Below, in pieces: positions 7,157 to 15,618 of a stretch of DNA of 64,000 nucleotides (the first letter of the stretch is position 1; each line of letters opens with the position of its first letter). The stretch comes from Chitinophaga varians. Its GTDB lineage: Bacteria; Bacteroidota; Bacteroidia; Chitinophagales; Chitinophagaceae. Where the stretch lies: the NCBI RefSeq assembly GCF_014529945.1, contig NZ_JACVFB010000003.1, positions 496,001 through 560,000 on the forward strand. Direction: 5' to 3'. A model generated the notes under the pieces. It worked only from the letters and a program-made list of their open reading frames with translations. It was not told where the DNA came from and made no database searches. Made by a program: the position numbers and the translations under genes.

Positions 7157-9742
7157 ATGCGAAAAATCTACTTGTTTTTCATGTTCGTGCTATTCCTGAC
7201 ACAAGCACACGCCCAGGCCCCGGGCGGAAAAATGCCTCCAGGTGGCATGGCAGGTAAAGGTCAGGGTCCGGGTAACATCGGACATATATATGGTAAGTTA
7301 ATTGACGCCGACGGCAAACCTGTGGGTTATGCGTCCGTTATCATCCTGCAGGGCCGTATGGACACGGCCACCAAAAAGATGAAAGACGTGCTCGTAAAAG
7401 GTGTGCTCACCCAGGCCAATGGTGAGTTCAGCCTCGACGAACTGCCACTCAGAGGACCACTCAAACTACAGGCATCCGGCACCGGCTACAAAACCCACAC
7501 CCAGCCTGTGGTGTTTCCTCCGATCGATAAAGACCTCGGTAACATCAAAATGGCATCCAGCACCACACAGCTGCAGGGCGTGACCGTCACCGGTTCTAAA
7601 CCTATTATGCAGATGGATGGCGACAAAAAGGTGTTCAACGTGGAAAAAAATATCACGAGCGCCGGCGGTACTGCCCTCGACGTGATGAAAAACGTACCTT
7701 CTGTTAACGTAGACATAGATGGTAACGTAACCCTGCGTAACAGCTCACCACAGCTGTTCATCGACGGCCGTCCCACAACCCTCACCCTGGAACAGATCCC
7801 TGCCGACGCGATCGAAAGCGTGGAAGTGATCACCAACCCTTCCGCGAAATACGATGCCTCCGGCGGTAACGCTGGTATCCTCAACATCGTGCTGAAGAAA
7901 AACCGCAAAACCGGCTACAACGGTAACCTCCGTGCCGGTGTGGACAAACGCGGCGCACTCAACGCGGGCGCAGACTTCAACGTACGCCAGGGCAAGATCA
8001 ACTTCTCCGCCAGTGCTATGGGCAACCAGATGAAAAGCCGTACCAACGGTAATACGGACCGCCTCAACTTTGGCGACAATCCCAACACCCACATCCTCCA
8101 ATCCAATGCCAACCGCCAAAATGGTGGCTTTGCCTTCGGAAAAGTGGGCGTAGACTGGTTTGCCACCAACCGTACTACTCTCTCCATCTCTGGTATCAAA
8201 GTGCACGGTGAATTCAAACCTGAGGAAAACATCGGCATCAACACCGATACCATCAGGGGAAAAGACCAGATCACCCACATGTTCAGCGAACGTAACTCCC
8301 ATTCCAAAATGGCTTTCGACGCAAATGGGTTGGTACTGGGCATGAAACACCTGTTCCCCCGCGAAGGTGAAGAACTGACCGTAGATGCGAACTACTTCGG
8401 CGGCAAAAGCAAAAACAACGCTGACTATGTCACCGATTTCTACGCCAACGGCGCCGGCAGTGCCATCAACCGCACTGATATGCAACGCATACTTGGTAAT
8501 GGTAAAATCTCTTTCATCACGGTCCAGACAGACTATGTAAGACCTTTCACCAAAACGCTGAAACTGGAAACAGGTCTGCGTATGTCCAGCCGCCGTACCG
8601 AAACGAATTTCGACAACTTTATGTTCGACCACCCGTCCAATGAATACAAACTGATCCCCGGTGCGTCCAACCATTTCAAAAACACGGACAACGTGTATGC
8701 AGCATACGCCAGCATTTCGCACACCATCAAAAACTTCAGCTATAAAGCGGGCCTGCGTGCAGAAAGCTCTGAGTACAACGGCGAACTGATCAACGTAAAA
8801 CAAACCTTCAAAAATAGTTATCCGGTGAGCCTGTTCCCATCCATCTTCCTCAGCCAAAAGCTGAAACATGAGCAGGAAGTACAGGTGAGCTATACCCGTC
8901 GCATCAACAGACCGAATTTCTTCCAGCTGATTCCGTTTACCGATTCTACCGATAAACTGAACATCACCAAAGGTAATCCCGGTCTGGTGCCTGAGTTCAC
9001 CAACTCCCTGGAATTGTCTTACCTCAAAACGTTCAAAGGTAATAACACCTTCATGGGTACCGTGTACTACAAGCATACCAACGGCCTGATCACCCGCTTC
9101 CTCACCAAGGAAACCGATCCTGCCAATGGCGCCGAGCTGCTGGTCAACACTTACATCAACGCCAATTCCAGCTACGCGATGGGTGCGGAACTGACGTCTA
9201 TGAACACCATCAACAAGTGGTGGTCGTTGTCTGCCAACGTCAATATCTATAATTCAAAGATCAACACCGACAATACCGGACAACCTTCACAAGATGCCCG
9301 GTGGGCCTGGTTCGGCAAACTGAACAACACCTTCAAGCTGCCGCTCAATTTTGAAATACAGCTGACCGGTTTGTACCAGTCTAAATCCAACCTGCCTGTC
9401 AATGACAACAAAGGCCGACAGGATGGCCCTTCTATGCAGCAGTCACAGAACGCTTCACAGGGTTATATTGCCTCTTTCTACGCAGTAGATGCTGCTATCA
9501 AGAAGAGCTTCCTGAAAAACAATGCTGCTTCCGTAACGCTGAGCGTCAGCGATATCTTCAGAAGCCGCAAAATGGACCAGTACTCTGAAAGCATTTACTT
9601 CACACAATACTACAACCGTCTCCGTGACCCGCAGATGATCCGCCTCAACTTCGCTTACCGCTTCGGTAAAGTAGATATGACCCTGTTCAAACGTAAGAAC
9701 ATGGCCGGCGGCATGCAAGGCATGCAGGAAGTGGTACAGTAA
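7157..9742 (+). CDS. TonB-dependent outer-membrane beta-barrel receptor with N-terminal carboxypeptidase-regulatory-like domain
   Basis: The 861-residue protein starts with a signal peptide (MRKIYLFFMFVLFLTQAHAQ). A Gly/Met/Pro-rich linker follows, then a CarboxypepD_reg-like domain (IYGKLIDADGKPVGYASVII), a plug (LDVMKNVPSVNVDIDGNVTL ... LFIDGRP ... YDASGGNAGILNIVLKKN), and a large barrel ending RLNFAYRFGK plus a short Met/Gly tail. This layout is the Bacteroidota outer membrane beta-barrel family (OMP_b-brl_3 type), not classical SusC, and there is no SusD partner nearby. I chose ATG 7157; an in-frame start at 7031 would place the signal peptide internally. It directly follows the LytS/LytTR pair. 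Substrate unknown; peptides, siderophores or metal complexes are possible. Confidence 0.88.
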   Translation: MRKIYLFFMFVLFLTQAHAQAPGGKMPPGGMAGKGQGPGNIGHIYGKLIDADGKPVGYASVIILQGRMDTATKKMKDVLVKGVLTQANGEFSLDELPLRGPLKLQASGTGYKTHTQPVVFPPIDKDLGNIKMASSTTQLQGVTVTGSKPIMQMDGDKKVFNVEKNITSAGGTALDVMKNVPSVNVDIDGNVTLRNSSPQLFIDGRPTTLTLEQIPADAIESVEVITNPSAKYDASGGNAGILNIVLKKNRKTGYNGNLRAGVDKRGALNAGADFNVRQGKINFSASAMGNQMKSRTNGNTDRLNFGDNPNTHILQSNANRQNGGFAFGKVGVDWFATNRTTLSISGIKVHGEFKPEENIGINTDTIRGKDQITHMFSERNSHSKMAFDANGLVLGMKHLFPREGEELTVDANYFGGKSKNNADYVTDFYANGAGSAINRTDMQRILGNGKISFITVQTDYVRPFTKTLKLETGLRMSSRRTETNFDNFMFDHPSNEYKLIPGASNHFKNTDNVYAAYASISHTIKNFSYKAGLRAESSEYNGELINVKQTFKNSYPVSLFPSIFLSQKLKHEQEVQVSYTRRINRPNFFQLIPFTDSTDKLNITKGNPGLVPEFTNSLELSYLKTFKGNNTFMGTVYYKHTNGLITRFLTKETDPANGAELLVNTYINANSSYAMGAELTSMNTINKWWSLSANVNIYNSKINTDNTGQPSQDARWAWFGKLNNTFKLPLNFEIQLTGLYQSKSNLPVNDNKGRQDGPSMQQSQNASQGYIASFYAVDAAIKKSFLKNNAASVTLSVSDIFRSRKMDQYSESIYFTQYYNRLRDPQMIRLNFAYRFGKVDMTLFKRKNMAGGMQGMQEVVQ

Positions 9743-9862
9743 TTGGGTTATTTGATTATTGGGTCATTTAGATATTTTGTTTAAGGATAATTGTTCCTCT
9801 ACCGGAAGCTTATTATCCTTAAACAAAATATCTAAATGACCAAATATCAAAATATCCAAGTA
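9743..9862. repeat. Palindromic AT-rich intergenic repeat, family C copy 1
   Basis: The left arm (about 9743-9789) and right arm (about 9810-9860) are imperfect reverse complements sharing ATTTAGATATTTTGTTTAAG. The centre is about 20 bases. A second copy lies at 39583-39699 and a partial one inside the 5' part of the longest rtcB frame. Confidence 0.8.
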
Positions 9863-9957
9863 ACTACGTGTTTTCCCTGATTTTTTTCTTCCGATATTAC
9901 TACCGATCCCAAACCCTGCTCTCTTCTCTACCTTTGCTGTCATCATAAAAACCCCAT

Positions 9958-10761
9958 ATGCAAAGGACTATTTTCTATCTGTTCATATTATGCCTGCTGC
10001 TCTCCTGCAGGAAAAGAGATACCCCCCATCCCATACCACCGGAGGGCAACGATAAAACCAGTAAGCTGGATGCTTATGGCAAAGCCCTCGTGAAAGTAGA
10101 GGCGGCCATCAATGAACTGGATTACATCGCATTAAAAGTACTGAGTAACCTCAACGGATATCCGAATGGCAGCCAATGCCTCGCCTGTGCCGATGTTACC
10201 ACCGGCCTCACTCCCGAAGGCCATCGTAAAATCACCCTCTCCTTCCATCCCTCAAAAACCTGCACAGACAAATATATCCGTCAGGGACAACTGGTACTGG
10301 ATTACAACGAGGCCAACGGCGCCCTGATGATCCAGCTCAATAATTACATGGTGAACGGCGTAAAAGTAGCGGGCAATTATAATTTCGGCTACAGCAATGC
10401 CCGGAAGGTGCGTAATCTGGTTATTACCAATGGTACATTAAAAAAAGAAGGCAGCTGGTTTATCAATTTCGACGCCTATCGCGACATCGTATGGAAAGCA
10501 GGTGAGCAAACGCCGGATGATGATCTGGACAATGTGCTGGAAGTACAGGACGCCTACTATCATTTATCCATCCAGGACCTGGGGTTAATGTCGGTAGATG
10601 TGAATGCCATGAATCCGCTGGTGCTTAAATGGTCTTGTTACGGTGAAAGCCAATACCTGCCGGTATCCGGGATAACGCTCAACAAAACGCCGGAGGGTAA
10701 ATTCAGCCGCATCAACTATGGTGACGGGCATTGCAATAATTATCCTATTTCAGAATACTAG
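9958..10761 (+). CDS. Putative lipoprotein of unknown function
   Basis: A 267-residue protein with a lipoprotein signal: a hydrophobic stretch ending LLLSC puts the lipidated Cys at residue 17. A Pro-rich segment follows. The mature part is likely beta-rich. It contains a CLAC pair (CxxC) around residue 80, a further Cys near CTDKYIRQG, and ends with a Cys-containing GDGHCNNYPISEY. No family was recognised. It stands alone between a repeat and a terminator, so it is a single-gene unit anchored in a membrane, probably the outer one. Confidence 0.8.
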   Translation: MQRTIFYLFILCLLLSCRKRDTPHPIPPEGNDKTSKLDAYGKALVKVEAAINELDYIALKVLSNLNGYPNGSQCLACADVTTGLTPEGHRKITLSFHPSKTCTDKYIRQGQLVLDYNEANGALMIQLNNYMVNGVKVAGNYNFGYSNARKVRNLVITNGTLKKEGSWFINFDAYRDIVWKAGEQTPDDDLDNVLEVQDAYYHLSIQDLGLMSVDVNAMNPLVLKWSCYGESQYLPVSGITLNKTPEGKFSRINYGDGHCNNYPISEY

Positions 10762-10805
10762 TGGTTCAGGTTCAGTTAGGGTTTAATCAGTTAGGGTTTA
10801 AGTGG

Positions 10806-10836
10806 GGCCGGGATCATCATGGATTCCGGCCTTTTT
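10806..10836 (+). terminator. Intrinsic terminator of the lipoprotein gene
   Basis: A 10-bp stem with one mismatch (10806-10815 with 10822-10831) is followed by TTTTT at 10832-10836. It overlaps the last codons of the convergent phosphatase gene. Confidence 0.75.
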
Positions 10837-11545
10837 CGTCGGGGTATAACAGATAGGCAGGATCGCTCTGCCACACTTCCTTCGTATCGATGTTCATTGC
10901 TGAAAGCTTGCCGGTAAAGGCTGCACCGGTATCCACGTTATACACGTTCACCCGATGCATGGGCATTTCTTCGTCGTAATTCAGCGTAGGCGTATGACCG
11001 ATAAATATTTCCTCGTATAGCAGTAACCGTTTGGGGTAATTAACCGCATTCTTTTTCAGCTTTCTATCCATCGACAGCGCCAGCTCCCACAACGTCCGGT
11101 CCCAGTAACACATGCCCTCAAAACGTTCGTAGGCGGGACCATGCATGGAAGCAAAACCCGCATGGATAAACAGCCGGTCGTTTTCTTCATAAAAATTCAG
11201 CATGCGGTTAAAGAAAGCCAGGTGATGCAGTTTGTCTTTGTCGGACAGTTTATGGTAGCTGGCCACCGTAGCCCTGCCGCCATGCTGCAACCAGCTGGGC
11301 ACCGGCGGTTCGCCGGCCAGCCACATCTCACACCAGGCATCGTGGTTGCCTTTGATAAAGATACAGGCATACTGTGCAGCCAGTTCCATCAGGAACTGGA
11401 TCAGTTCAGCAGACTCAGACCAGCCATCTACATAATCTCCCAGAAAAATAAACCGGTCGTCCTTTTCCGGCCCTATCCTTTCCAGCAACTGTTTCAGTGC
11501 TTTCAGGGCGCCGTGAATATCGCCAATAACGTATGTGGCAGGCAT
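10817..11545 (-). CDS. PPP-type metallophosphoesterase (serine/threonine phosphatase-like)
   Basis: A 242-residue calcineurin-like phosphoesterase with all PPP motifs in order: GDIHG at about residue 8, GDYVDG (a GDxVDxG variant) at about 36, GNHD at about 66, a metal His in LFIHAG, and GHTP near 180. Such enzymes remove phosphate from protein side chains or, in the ApaH branch, split diadenosine polyphosphates. Which applies is not clear here. It is the last gene of a four-gene leftward operon (NrtR-like regulator, DUF4291 protein, 2OG oxygenase, phosphatase), starting eight bases after the oxygenase stop. It may reverse or balance a modification made by its neighbours; that is inference. 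Confidence 0.88.
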   Translation of the reverse strand: MPATYVIGDIHGALKALKQLLERIGPEKDDRFIFLGDYVDGWSESAELIQFLMELAAQYACIFIKGNHDAWCEMWLAGEPPVPSWLQHGGRATVASYHKLSDKDKLHHLAFFNRMLNFYEENDRLFIHAGFASMHGPAYERFEGMCYWDRTLWELALSMDRKLKKNAVNYPKRLLLYEEIFIGHTPTLNYDEEMPMHRVNVYNVDTGAAFTGKLSAMNIDTKEVWQSDPAYLLYPDEKGRNP

Positions 11546-11553
11546 GATTCCTT

Positions 11554-12099
11554 TTATTTATACATAATGTCCGACCGTAGCACATACTTGGTACCCGCTG
11601 TCAGCAGCGTACCTTCATGCAGCAACGGATGATAAAAAATAAGCGCCATCCCTGTTTCCGGCAACACCTCCTCTCCTGTTTTGAAAATGGTGCTGCCACC
11701 GGTATAACCTTCGTTGAGATAAATCAGGAAGGTGTACTGGCTGGCCTCAAAACGGTTCCGCACGAAACTGCCGTCCTTATGCATTTTGAAGCGCTGTCCC
11801 GGACTATATTTGTAGAAACGGAACAGCTCATTGAGGCCGCAGGCCGTGCGGCCGTCGGTGCCTTCCGGGGCGTAGGGACGCAACTTTTCCCATATAAAGG
11901 TAGCATAAGCTGCATCTTTATGCAACACCCTTTCGTTATTCCGCACGCCTTTGATCATTCGCTGCTGCCCACCGCCTACGTCTACCGTGGCTTCTTCATA
12001 GCCCATGGCCTCGCTACGGGCTATCAGTTCTCCGCATTCCTCAGCGGTAAGAAAATTCTTCAATATAAAAATTTCCGGGGTAATGACCTGTTTTTCCAT
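11554..12099 (-). CDS. 2-oxoglutarate/Fe(II)-dependent oxygenase (prolyl-4-hydroxylase-like)
   Basis: A 181-residue enzyme with the double-stranded beta-helix signature: His107-Lys-Asp109 (HxD), the distal metal His161 in HPLLHEG, and the 2-oxoglutarate-binding basic residue near Arg175 (YVLRSDIMY). The substrate-side strand FLIYLNEGYTGGSTIF is typical of P4Hc enzymes. It would hydroxylate a protein or small molecule using O2 and 2-oxoglutarate. It lies 11 bases after the DUF4291 gene and eight before the phosphatase gene in a tight operon. Substrate unknown. Confidence 0.87.
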   Translation of the reverse strand: MEKQVITPEIFILKNFLTAEECGELIARSEAMGYEEATVDVGGGQQRMIKGVRNNERVLHKDAAYATFIWEKLRPYAPEGTDGRTACGLNELFRFYKYSPGQRFKMHKDGSFVRNRFEASQYTFLIYLNEGYTGGSTIFKTGEEVLPETGMALIFYHPLLHEGTLLTAGTKYVLRSDIMYK

Positions 12100-12110
12100 G
12101 ACATATTGGT

Positions 12111-12746
12111 TTAACGTAAATCAATGGTATTGCGGATAACAGTATCTTCCAACGGATATACGCTTTCTTCCGGCACCAGCAGTGCCATCGGGTCCCGCTG
12201 TAATACACGGTGCTGCTCCTTTACAAAGTCGGTGATATCTTCCATGGCGACGATCTGCCGCAGGCCAAATTCCTTTAGGATGCTGCCGCGCAGCCCCAGC
12301 TGGATGGCCCTTCTCTCCAGCTTATTATCGTTGGGGCCATGGTCGGGGTCCCATTGCAGGCGTACATCGCTGGATTGTAGCGCGGCCTGCCAGGCATCCA
12401 TTTCCGGGAAAAGCCCGGGTTTGTAAGAAGACGGTACCGCCTGTGATAATACTTTCTCAAAAAATGTTTTAGGGAGATGGATCGCCAATACCCGCTCCTG
12501 TCCTTCCTTTGCCGCCCAGCCACAACGGTACATCATCCACAGGAAATTGGGTTTTATCCACGACATACGGTCGTAACTATAGGCATTACCACCGAAAGCC
12601 TGGTGTTCAACGGCGTAGTTGGCGATAGCGGGCCTGAAGGCCTGATACACTACCAGTGTATCTTCCGTCTGTTGGGCAATCAGTTGTTTACCGGAGGACG
12701 GTAAAGTTTCCTGCAACTTTTTCCAGGAAACGGTCTTTAGTTTCAT
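12111..12746 (-). CDS. DUF4291 domain-containing protein
   Basis: A 211-residue protein matching the DUF4291 pattern: IAQQTEDTLVVYQAFRPAIA, then FSYDRMSWIKPNFLWMMYRCGW-like and KEGQERVLAI, and later WDPDHGPNDNKLERRAIQLG with a conserved Leu-Arg-Gly that follows. The function of this family is not known to me. It overlaps the NrtR-like regulator gene by four bases (12743-12746), so translation is probably coupled. It sits upstream of an oxygenase and a phosphatase. The run of conserved His, Asp, Arg and Lys residues suggests an enzyme acting on a nucleotide or nucleic acid, but that is only a guess. Confidence 0.85.
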   Translation of the reverse strand: MKLKTVSWKKLQETLPSSGKQLIAQQTEDTLVVYQAFRPAIANYAVEHQAFGGNAYSYDRMSWIKPNFLWMMYRCGWAAKEGQERVLAIHLPKTFFEKVLSQAVPSSYKPGLFPEMDAWQAALQSSDVRLQWDPDHGPNDNKLERRAIQLGLRGSILKEFGLRQIVAMEDITDFVKEQHRVLQRDPMALLVPEESVYPLEDTVIRNTIDLR

Positions 12747-13447
12747 GAGACATTAACATTGATCTGAAAACTGTTCTTTTTCAGTTTTTTATTGAATTTA
12801 TATAACTCGGGGTGACGGTTCTGTAGTCCCTCTCTTTTGGTGCCGGTATTGATCACGTACTCAGCGTCCAAAATTTTGCGGCGGAAATTGCGGCGGTCGA
12901 TGGTAGTTTCCAGAATACATTCGTACAACTCATGCAGCTCCGTGATGGTGAACAATTCATCCAGCAGCTCAAAGCCCACGGGATCATACAGGATCTTCGA
13001 CTTCAGGCGCTGCAGCGCCAGCTGGAAAATATCGTGGTGATCAAAGCCGAGCTTCGGCAGCTTATGCACATCAAACCACTTCACATCATTGGCCATGCTA
13101 CCGGCGATGATATTGAACCGGGCAGGATTGATAAGGGCATAATACCCCACGGCAATAACGCGGCCACGCGGGTCTCTGCCGGGGTTATCGAATGAATACA
13201 ATTGCTCCAGGAACACGTCGTCCATACCTGTCTTCGTTTTCAGGATACGGTAACAGGTGCCCAGAAATGTTTCCTCCATCTGCAGGAAGCCGCCGGGCAA
13301 TGTCCAGCAGTCCTTAAAAGGCTCTTCCTTCCTGTTGAGTAACAACACGGAAAGTGTATTATCGTGATAGCCGAATATCACAAGGTCTACCGCCAGTGAT
13401 GGATTTTTGTATTCATGAAATAATTTCGCCATACCCGTTTGCGTCAT
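12743..13447 (-). CDS. NrtR-like transcriptional regulator: degenerate Nudix domain plus winged helix
   Basis: A 234-residue protein. The N-terminal Nudix fold (AVDLVIFGYHDNTLSVLLL ... WTLPGGFLQMEET) is followed by a winged helix at about residues 160-225 (LFTITELHELYECIL ... RRNFRRKIL). The Nudix box has lost its catalytic acids: where REUxEE is expected the sequence reads RILKTK. That fits the NrtR class of repressors that sense ADP-ribose or related nucleotides rather than hydrolyse them. I chose ATG 13447 (MTQTGMAKLF); the longer frame runs back through the receptor gene's terminator. It heads the operon with DUF4291, oxygenase and phosphatase genes and likely regulates it. Confidence 0.85.
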   Translation of the reverse strand: MTQTGMAKLFHEYKNPSLAVDLVIFGYHDNTLSVLLLNRKEEPFKDCWTLPGGFLQMEETFLGTCYRILKTKTGMDDVFLEQLYSFDNPGRDPRGRVIAVGYYALINPARFNIIAGSMANDVKWFDVHKLPKLGFDHHDIFQLALQRLKSKILYDPVGFELLDELFTITELHELYECILETTIDRRNFRRKILDAEYVINTGTKREGLQNRHPELYKFNKKLKKNSFQINVNVS

Positions 13448-13515
13448 TTTAACGTGAAGTAAATGAATTTTTGCGAGATGGCAAAAAACTGGGGGAGATC
13501 TTTCAGGGCCGGACA

Positions 13516-13542
13516 CAAAAAACCCCGGGCTGGAGCCCGGGG
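13516..13542 (-). terminator. Intrinsic terminator after the urease-locus receptor gene (family E hairpin)
   Basis: The 8-bp stem CCCCGGGC/GCCCGGGG (13523-13530 with 13535-13542) has a 4-base loop. On the minus strand it is followed by a T-run (13516-13522). It marks the end of the leftward urease transcript. The same stem recurs at 33482 and 56631. Confidence 0.8.
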
Positions 13543-13596
13543 TTAAGCTATTATTCAGGATGTTTTGAAAAGCACAACTATTCTCAACAGAAAGGG

Positions 13597-15615
13597 TTAA
13601 AATCTTATTGCAACACCTGCTTTGAGGTAAAACGGGGTGCCGGGCGTGAAACACATGTCCGTTACAGATTCCGTTTCATGTTGTAAACGGGTTTCTGTTT
13701 CAAACTGCGCCTCATTCCAGTTGACGTTAAACAGGTTCTGTGCCTGTACGGTAAACTGGAACTGACGATGTGTATACGCCAGCATCAGATCGTTCACGAA
13801 ATACCCCTGGGCCACCAGGCTGTTGGCTTCATTCGCCGGCCGGTCTTTCATATAACGGTAACGCAGGTTGGCAGAGAAGCCTATGGGGAGGTTCACACCG
13901 ATACCGCCCGTACTGGTCAGCACCGGCGCCAGCGGAATATAGTTGGCCCCTTTAGGCTGCCCGATCTCTCTTGCATGGGCGTAGTTCACGTCCGCGTCGA
14001 GATAAAGCCACTTCACGGGTTGGTACCGCACACTGACGTCCACGCCTAAACGCCGTGTTTTGCCGGAAGGCTCCACCACTGCTTCATCTCCTACATACAC
14101 AAATTCCTGTTGCAGGTACAGGTACCAGAGCGCCGGCTGTATCAACAGGTTAGGCACTGGCTTCAGCACCACGCCCAGGTCCGCGCCGGCAGAAAAGGGC
14201 AGGATATCCTTCCCGTGCTGCTGCATTACTACCCGCATATCATTGGAATGAAAGCCCATACCCGTTTTCAGGTACCACTGCGCTATACTGCCGGTGGAAT
14301 AAGAAAAATTCAGCTTAGGGCTCACCCGGGTGGCGGTCACGCCCGGATCGCCATTGGCAGGCTTCAGTTTATCCTGATAGTTGAAAATAAAATGATCTAC
14401 CCGCACAGCAGGATTGATCCGCCAGTGACCTGTATGCCAGGTGAGCCCCGTATAGGCATCCAGGTTAGTTTCACGGCCGCTGCCCCAGGCCAGCCTGTTC
14501 AGCAACGTGTCCCGGCGGTAAACATGATTCAGCTCAAGGTCCTGGATATCATCGAGACGCAGCCCGGCGCCGGATTGCCATGTCAACCGGCTGTTGCCGA
14601 TCGTATAATCATGTGTATACTGTTGCTCAAACCCGTAGATGCTGCGGTCATCTTTCTGCTGTATCTCATCACCATGTACAGGGTCTTTCAGGAAAAAGGT
14701 AAAGTTGGAATACAGGTTGAACTGGTAACGGCTATAAAAGAAAAAGCTCTGCCACGATTCATCAGCGCTGGCCTGATGCCGGTATGTCAGTGCGGCATTG
14801 GTGCGGGAAGTGTTGCCACCCTCCGTTGGATCGATGGAGCCCCAGCGGCTGATCAGTCCTTCTGCCACTGCCCGTTCCGGAATCTGACCAGATGCGTTCC
14901 AGCCGGAAGTAAACGTGGAAGCCTGAAAGGAAATATAGTCCTTGTCATTCAGCCACTGATTGTATTTGCCAAACAGGTTAAAGCGGCTGAACTGCTGTTG
15001 CACGTCAAACGGACCATTGGTATAGTTATACTCTGTGGCAACATAGGCGTTACGTTTAGCCGCGCTTTTATCTGCCAGCAGGTTAAAAACACCCGCCAGT
15101 CGCATGGTATTAAAAGATCCGCCTTCTACTTTGATCATACTGTTGTCCAGATGATCATAGGTAGCAAAATTCACATAACCGGCTGTGTTAAAATCGCCTT
15201 TTTCGGGATAATAAGCACCCTTCCCAAAGTCAATACTCTCCACCGTTTCCGGTATGAGAAAGTGCAGATCGGAATAGCCCTGTCCATGCGCGTGGGATAC
15301 AATATTCACCGGTATCCCATCAGCAGAAATATTAACATCTGTGCCATGATCACAATCAAAACCACGAAGGAAGATCTGTTCAGCCTTTCCTCCGCCGGCA
15401 TGTTGTGAGATAAACAATCCCGGTACTTTGCGAAGCAGGTCCTGCGCGGTATTCACAGGTATCTTCTTCAGGTCAACGTGCATCATCGCTATTTCGATGC
15501 GGGGCGCACTTACAACGATCTGTTTCAGCTGCGTATGAGCGCTGTCTGTTGGTTGCTGTGCCAGCAGCTGTTGCCATACAGGCAGCAGTCCCATCGCGAA
15601 TACTACTTTTTTCAT
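13597..15615 (-). CDS. TonB-dependent receptor of the urease locus
   Basis: A 672-residue outer-membrane receptor: signal peptide 1-20, TonB-box-like stretch (LKQIVVSAPRIEIAM), a plug domain (AQDLLRKVPGLFISQHAGGG ... IFLRGFDCDHGTDVNISADG) and a 22-strand-type barrel ending FYLKAGVAIRF. The plug is His/Asp rich (DCDHGTD, VSHAHGQGYSDLHFL), a pattern seen in receptors suspected of metal transport. It lies three bases after the urea transporter gene, at the end of the urease operon next to a nickel permease gene. Its likely cargo is therefore nickel or a nickel chelate, although this is inferred from context. A terminator follows at 13516-13542. Confidence 0.87.
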   Translation of the reverse strand: MKKVVFAMGLLPVWQQLLAQQPTDSAHTQLKQIVVSAPRIEIAMMHVDLKKIPVNTAQDLLRKVPGLFISQHAGGGKAEQIFLRGFDCDHGTDVNISADGIPVNIVSHAHGQGYSDLHFLIPETVESIDFGKGAYYPEKGDFNTAGYVNFATYDHLDNSMIKVEGGSFNTMRLAGVFNLLADKSAAKRNAYVATEYNYTNGPFDVQQQFSRFNLFGKYNQWLNDKDYISFQASTFTSGWNASGQIPERAVAEGLISRWGSIDPTEGGNTSRTNAALTYRHQASADESWQSFFFYSRYQFNLYSNFTFFLKDPVHGDEIQQKDDRSIYGFEQQYTHDYTIGNSRLTWQSGAGLRLDDIQDLELNHVYRRDTLLNRLAWGSGRETNLDAYTGLTWHTGHWRINPAVRVDHFIFNYQDKLKPANGDPGVTATRVSPKLNFSYSTGSIAQWYLKTGMGFHSNDMRVVMQQHGKDILPFSAGADLGVVLKPVPNLLIQPALWYLYLQQEFVYVGDEAVVEPSGKTRRLGVDVSVRYQPVKWLYLDADVNYAHAREIGQPKGANYIPLAPVLTSTGGIGVNLPIGFSANLRYRYMKDRPANEANSLVAQGYFVNDLMLAYTHRQFQFTVQAQNLFNVNWNEAQFETETRLQHETESVTDMCFTPGTPFYLKAGVAIRF

Positions 15616-15618
15616 CTG

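Noticed and set aside
7745..9076. Minus-strand frame of 443 codons
   Set aside because: A shadow of the receptor gene at 7157-9742; its translation has no recognisable domain.
14110..15408. Plus-strand frame of 432 codons
   Set aside because: It overlaps the urease-locus receptor on the opposite strand, which has a signal peptide and plug; the frame has no such features.
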